A DNA stretch of 64,000 bases from Bacteroidota bacterium (GTDB lineage: Bacteria; Bacteroidota; Bacteroidia; Flavobacteriales; Schleiferiaceae): assembly GCA_024742495.1 (NCBI GenBank), contig JANSYJ010000006.1, forward strand, positions 1 through 64,000. The letters are read 5' to 3'. Every line of letters starts with the position of its first letter. Position 1 is the stretch's first letter. The notes beneath the pieces were generated by a model. That model was not told the origin of the DNA, did no database searches, and saw only the letters and a program-made list of their open reading frames with translations. Both the position numbers and the translations under genes were made by a program. Positions 60,572-64,000 of this stretch are shown here, piece by piece.

Positions 60572-61828
60572 CTATTGCCCACTGCGAATAGCTTCAACTG
60601 GATCTAATCGTGAGGCATTTAAAGCCGGCATAAAGCCAGAAAGCAAGCCAATGATTACAGATATGCTTATGCCTTGAATTACATTCTTAAGGCTGATCTG
60701 AATATCGAAATCCAAATCTTCAATAAAGAATGGTAAACTCATTTGGCCAGCGTATACCATGGCAATGCCTACCGCGCCGCCGAAGAAACAAAGGATTACC
60801 GATTCCAATAAAAACTGACTAAGAATAAAGCTCCTCCGAGCTCCTAAACTCATTTGAATTCCAATTTGATTGGTGCGCTCCTTTACGCTCACGAACATAA
60901 TATTGGCGATACCAAAACCCCCTACCAGAATACTAAAGCCGCCGATAACCAAACCAGCAAAGCCTATAGATGCAAAAAAGGTATCGAGGTTATTGGAGAT
61001 CATGGAAATCTCATTCATGGAAAAATTATCCTCGGCTTTGGGCTTTAAACGACGAATGGCGCGCATAGCTCCGGTTATCTCGTCCTTCATTTCATTCATG
61101 CTTACGCCTTCACGGGCCGAGGCCATAATTACGCCTCCATTTTGGTTCTTTAAACTCATTAAATTTCCAACGTAACGAATAGGAACCAAAATAGAACCGT
61201 CCATATCATTACCGATCAAGCTTTTACCTTGCTTATCTAAAACGCCAATCACTCTTAGTTTTCGACCTAAAACCTTAAAATCGCGGCCTACCGGATTGGC
61301 GTTTCCATAGAGTCCTTCCGCCACATCGTGACCTAAAATGGCAATGGGCTTACCACGTCGTGATTCTAAATCTGAAAAATAACGGCCCTGGGCAATTTCA
61401 AAATTCCAGATGTCGTTATAATCATGCGAAACACAAAGCACATTGGTTCTTTCTACCGAGTTCAAACCATATTTTAAGGTCTGGTTAACACCGAATAAGT
61501 AAGCTATATTCTCCACGGTGCTAAGGCGTCCCTGCAATTTCTCCATTTCATAGAAATTGGGTTCTGGCCTTTGGAAAAACTTCCACCACTTGTATTCGCC
61601 GCCTCCGCCGCCCCAAGGCCACTTTTGTACGTAAACTACATTGCTGCCTAAACTTTCTACACTGCTGCGGATATTTCGTTCCAGCGAATCAACCAAAGTA
61701 AAAACTGCCACGATGGTAAGGATACCGATGGTAACACCCAATAAGGATAAAAAGGTGCGTAAACGGTTTACCCGCAAGGCATGTATTGCGAAGAGAAAAC
61801 TCTCCTTAAAGATTCGTAGAAAAACCAT
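60572..61828 (-). CDS. MacB-type ABC transporter permease
   Basis: A 418-residue permease of the MacB/FtsX family. A first helix (about 21-43) is followed by a large periplasmic domain (about 50-280) and three C-terminal helices (about 290-315, 338-365, 378-402) with the G-L-L-S-G-F-M-P-A-L-N-A-S-R-L-D-P-V-E-A-I-R ending typical of the family. An ATPase partner is not encoded beside it, so it must act with a separate one. Such transporters export lipoproteins, peptides or antibiotics; the substrate is unknown. Confidence 0.9.
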   Translation of the reverse strand: MVFLRIFKESFLFAIHALRVNRLRTFLSLLGVTIGILTIVAVFTLVDSLERNIRSSVESLGSNVVYVQKWPWGGGGGEYKWWKFFQRPEPNFYEMEKLQGRLSTVENIAYLFGVNQTLKYGLNSVERTNVLCVSHDYNDIWNFEIAQGRYFSDLESRRGKPIAILGHDVAEGLYGNANPVGRDFKVLGRKLRVIGVLDKQGKSLIGNDMDGSILVPIRYVGNLMSLKNQNGGVIMASAREGVSMNEMKDEITGAMRAIRRLKPKAEDNFSMNEISMISNNLDTFFASIGFAGLVIGGFSILVGGFGIANIMFVSVKERTNQIGIQMSLGARRSFILSQFLLESVILCFFGGAVGIAMVYAGQMSLPFFIEDLDFDIQISLKNVIQGISISVIIGLLSGFMPALNASRLDPVEAIRSGQ

Positions 61829-61895
61829 GTTTCTGAATTGCTCTTCAAAGGTAAATGAAATTTGCTCTTAGGCTTTCTATGCGCTTAAAAAGCAC

Positions 61896-61903
61896 TAATT
61901 TTG
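61896..61903 (+). promoter_or_regulatory. -7 promoter box of purH
   Basis: TAATTTTG is a perfect TAnnTTTG box, 18 bases before the purH ATG at 61922. It overlaps the TTG at 61901 and so excludes that codon as a start. Confidence 0.6.
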
Positions 61904-61921
61904 CACTTTAAAAATATTTTC

Positions 61922-63430
61922 ATGGCTCAAGCTTCTGGTGCACCTACTGCCCTGCTTTCGGTATTTTACAAAGATGGTTTAGATACCTTGGCACAATGTC
62001 TTGTAGATCAAGGCTATAAACTTTTATCTACTGGCGGAACTCGCAAACATTTGGAGGACCTTGGTCATGAGGTTGAAGCGGTTGAAGATTTAACAAGCTA
62101 CCCATCCATTTTAGGGGGTCGCGTAAAAACTTTGCATCCTAAAGTTTTCGGTGGCATTCTCGGTCGTCGTTCCTTGGAAAAGGATCAGGAGGAAATGGCA
62201 GAATTTGGACTTCCTTCTATTGATGTAGTGGTGGTGGATCTTTACCCTTTTGAGGAAACCATCGCCTCTGGCGCTTCCCATGAAGAGATCATTGAAAAAA
62301 TTGACATTGGTGGCATCTCTCTGATCAGGGCGGCAGCCAAAAACTATAAAGACAGTTGGATAATTCCTTCTCGTGAATATTACGGACAAGCAATAGAGGT
62401 GCTTAAAAGCAATGGCCTCAATGAAGCGGTTCGCAAGAATTTTGCCGCAGCAGCATTTCGTATTTCTTCCGCTTATGACACCCATATTCAGGCTTATTTA
62501 AGTGGACAGTATCAAAACCTAATTTTAGGAGAAGAGAATGGCCTGCGTTACGGAGAGAATCCTCATCAGAAAGGAAGCTTCTTTGGCGATATGAATGAAG
62601 TATTCGAGAAGCTTCATGGCAAGGCCCTCTCGTATAACAACCTTTTAGATGCAGATGCAGCGGTGAATTTAATCCGTGAATTCAACGAAACCACGGTAGC
62701 GGTTTTAAAGCATAACAATGCCTGTGGCCTGGCTTCTCGAGATAACGTTTTAGAAAGTTGGAAGGATGCCTTAGCCGGCGATCCGGTATCGGCTTTTGGT
62801 GGAGTATTGATTAGCAATCGTGAAATTGATGCCGCCACCGCGGAAGAGATGCACAAGATCTTTTTCGAAATAGTGATGGCTCCATCTTACAGCGCTGAGG
62901 CCTTGGAAATCTTACAGCAGAAGAAGAATCGCATCATTCTTATCCTTAAGGATTTTGAGATGCCTAAAATGCAATATCGCACTTTGCTAAATGGTATTTT
63001 AGCCCAGGAGAAAGATCATCATACCGATGCCGCTTCTGATTTAAAAATCGCCACCAAGGCCCAGCCTAGCGATGCCGAAATTGAAGACCTCCTTTTTGCC
63101 TCCAAAATATGCAAGCATACCAAATCAAATACTATTATCTTAGCGAAGAACAAGCAGCTGATTGCCGGGGGTACGGGTCAGACTTCGCGCGTTGATGCCT
63201 TAAGGCAATCGATTTCTAAAGCAAAAGCTTTTAAGTTTGATTTAGAAGGAGCAGTAATGGCTTCCGATGCATTTTTCCCTTTCCCCGACTGTGTAGAAAT
63301 TGCTCATGATGATGGAATAAAAGCCGTTATTCAACCAGGCGGTTCTATTAAAGATCAGCTTTCCATCGACTATTGCGATGCGAACAATATGAAAATGGTA
63401 TTCACTGGAATACGCCACTTTAAACACTAA
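61922..63430 (+). CDS. purH: PurH, AICAR transformylase/IMP cyclohydrolase
   Basis: The bifunctional enzyme for the last two steps of purine synthesis, using 10-formyl-THF from FolD. The IMP cyclohydrolase domain (about 1-195) starts with the A-L-L-S-V-F-Y-K-D-G-L pattern and has S-T-G-G-T and G-G-R-V-K-T-L-H-P-K near 60. The AICAR transformylase domain follows, with L-R-Y-G-E-N-P-H-Q-K near 206, K-H-N-N-A-C-G and the D-P-V-S-A-F-G-G motif. The 502-residue length is normal. The mreB gene follows after six bases. Confidence 0.97.
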   Translation: MAQASGAPTALLSVFYKDGLDTLAQCLVDQGYKLLSTGGTRKHLEDLGHEVEAVEDLTSYPSILGGRVKTLHPKVFGGILGRRSLEKDQEEMAEFGLPSIDVVVVDLYPFEETIASGASHEEIIEKIDIGGISLIRAAAKNYKDSWIIPSREYYGQAIEVLKSNGLNEAVRKNFAAAAFRISSAYDTHIQAYLSGQYQNLILGEENGLRYGENPHQKGSFFGDMNEVFEKLHGKALSYNNLLDADAAVNLIREFNETTVAVLKHNNACGLASRDNVLESWKDALAGDPVSAFGGVLISNREIDAATAEEMHKIFFEIVMAPSYSAEALEILQQKKNRIILILKDFEMPKMQYRTLLNGILAQEKDHHTDAASDLKIATKAQPSDAEIEDLLFASKICKHTKSNTIILAKNKQLIAGGTGQTSRVDALRQSISKAKAFKFDLEGAVMASDAFFPFPDCVEIAHDDGIKAVIQPGGSIKDQLSIDYCDANNMKMVFTGIRHFKH

Positions 63431-63436
63431 TTAGAT

Positions 63437-64000
63437 TTGGGACTATTTGATTTCTTACGCGAAGACATCGCGATTGACCTGGGAACCGCCAATACGCTTA
63501 TTATTCATAATGATAAGGTGGTAGTGGACGCACCGTCTATAGTGGCTAAAGATAGACTTACTAATAAGATTATCGCAGTTGGACAAACTGCCCGTCAAAT
63601 GCATGGTAAAACCCATGAAGACATTAAGACCATACGTCCACTAAAGGATGGCGTAATTGCCGATTTCGAAGCTTCGGAAGCGATGATTCGGGAGATGATA
63701 AAAAGTATTCCTGCCCTTCAAAAAAGATTGATCCCCCCTGCCCTGCGAATGGTAATTTGTATTCCCAGTGGCATCACGGAAGTGGAAAAAAGAGCGGTGA
63801 AAGATTCGGCTCAAAAGGCCGGTGCCCGGGAGGTAAATTTAATTCACGAACCTATGGCAGCTGCTATAGGAACTGGTGTTGATGTTCAAGAGCCCAAGGG
63901 TAATATGATTATTGATATAGGTGGTGGTACCACGGAAATTGCAGTTTTGGCCCTTGGCGGAATTGTTGCCGATAAGAGTATTAAAGTGGCAGGAGATGTA
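63437..64000 (+). CDS. mreB: MreB, actin-like rod-shape protein (cut by window end)
   Basis: The first 188 codons of an MreB-type bacterial actin, running off the right edge in frame. It starts with TTG (read M-G-L-F-D-F-L-R-E-D), six bases after purH, and shows the phosphate-1 loop I-D-L-G-T-A-N-T, the stretch V-D-A-P-S-I-V-A, and phosphate-2 V-L/I-D-I-G-G-G-T-T-E written here M-I-I-D-I-G-G-G-T-T-E. It organises peptidoglycan synthesis along the cell side. No ATG is available in frame nearby. Confidence 0.95.
   Translation, partial: MGLFDFLREDIAIDLGTANTLIIHNDKVVVDAPSIVAKDRLTNKIIAVGQTARQMHGKTHEDIKTIRPLKDGVIADFEASEAMIREMIKSIPALQKRLIPPALRMVICIPSGITEVEKRAVKDSAQKAGAREVNLIHEPMAAAIGTGVDVQEPKGNMIIDIGGGTTEIAVLALGGIVADKSIKVAGDV

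Noticed and set aside
1-64000. CRISPR array, tRNA, rRNA or insertion sequence
   Set aside because: No regularly spaced repeats, tRNA-like cloverleaf, rRNA sequence or transposase was recognised in reading the gaps; short RNAs could still be missed.

Overview
The window reads as chromosomal DNA of a marine-type Bacteroidota, most likely Flavobacteriales. Evidence: a PorP/SprF-family protein beside a cargo protein with a gliding-motility-associated C-terminal sorting domain (type IX secretion), a TonB receptor paired with a DUF4249 lipoprotein, LolA beside FtsK, promoter boxes of the Bacteroidota type (TAnnTTTG), weak Shine-Dalgarno sequences and many 1-14 nt gene overlaps. No rRNA, tRNA, CRISPR array or insertion sequence was recognised. 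The genus cannot be given from this sequence alone.

Layout. 1-1750: repeat-rich DNA holding a YefM/YoeB toxin-antitoxin pair between two 131-bp direct repeats. 1751-7122 (minus): folD, a small membrane protein, ffh, argS and an arginase that overlaps argS by one base. 7413-12305: a methyltransferase, an unknown secreted protein, and a TonB receptor/DUF4249 pair. 12436-20580 (plus): a compact envelope operon, ftsK-lolA-lptF/G-two glycosyltransferases-ribBX; the GTP cyclohydrolase half of RibBX has lost its zinc cysteines. 20885-22889: a three-gene HipB-HipS-HipT toxin-antitoxin operon with a fourth, unknown gene. 23111-30739: a mostly accessory run of small lipoproteins, DinB-fold proteins, a GyrI-like protein, an S41-like peptidase and an HD protein. 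30736-36836 (minus): an overlapping operon of M3 peptidase, rsmA, mgtE, an outer-membrane protein, a 2-hydroxyacid dehydrogenase and a GNAT protein. 36949-41959: small enzymes (DinB, truncated hemoglobin, hydrolase, GNATs, nitrilase).

The most coherent system is at 42192-53731. A plus-strand set (short cysteine-motif protein, methionine-rich YtkA-like lipoprotein, TonB receptor with the CxxxM and HxM copper motifs of OprC/NosA, cupin) converges on a minus-strand nitrous-oxide-reductase operon: cytochrome c, fasciclin protein, a lipoprotein-type NosZ, a membrane protein, NosL, NosD, NosF, NosY. A cysteine-bearing Rrf2 regulator is divergent from it, and a perfect FNR-like palindrome lies between them. 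The inference is that the plus-strand genes bring copper across the outer membrane to load CuA and CuZ of NosZ. nosR and nosX are absent here, as in other clade II clusters.

53888-58418 (minus) holds a type IX cargo gene followed after one base by a PorP/SprF-like protein that carries a coiled coil, an Asn-rich linker and a C-terminal SPOR domain, an unusual architecture. The window ends with dgkA, an outer-membrane-type protein, a free-methionine-sulfoxide-reductase-like GAF protein, a MacB-type permease, purH and the start of mreB, which runs off the right edge.
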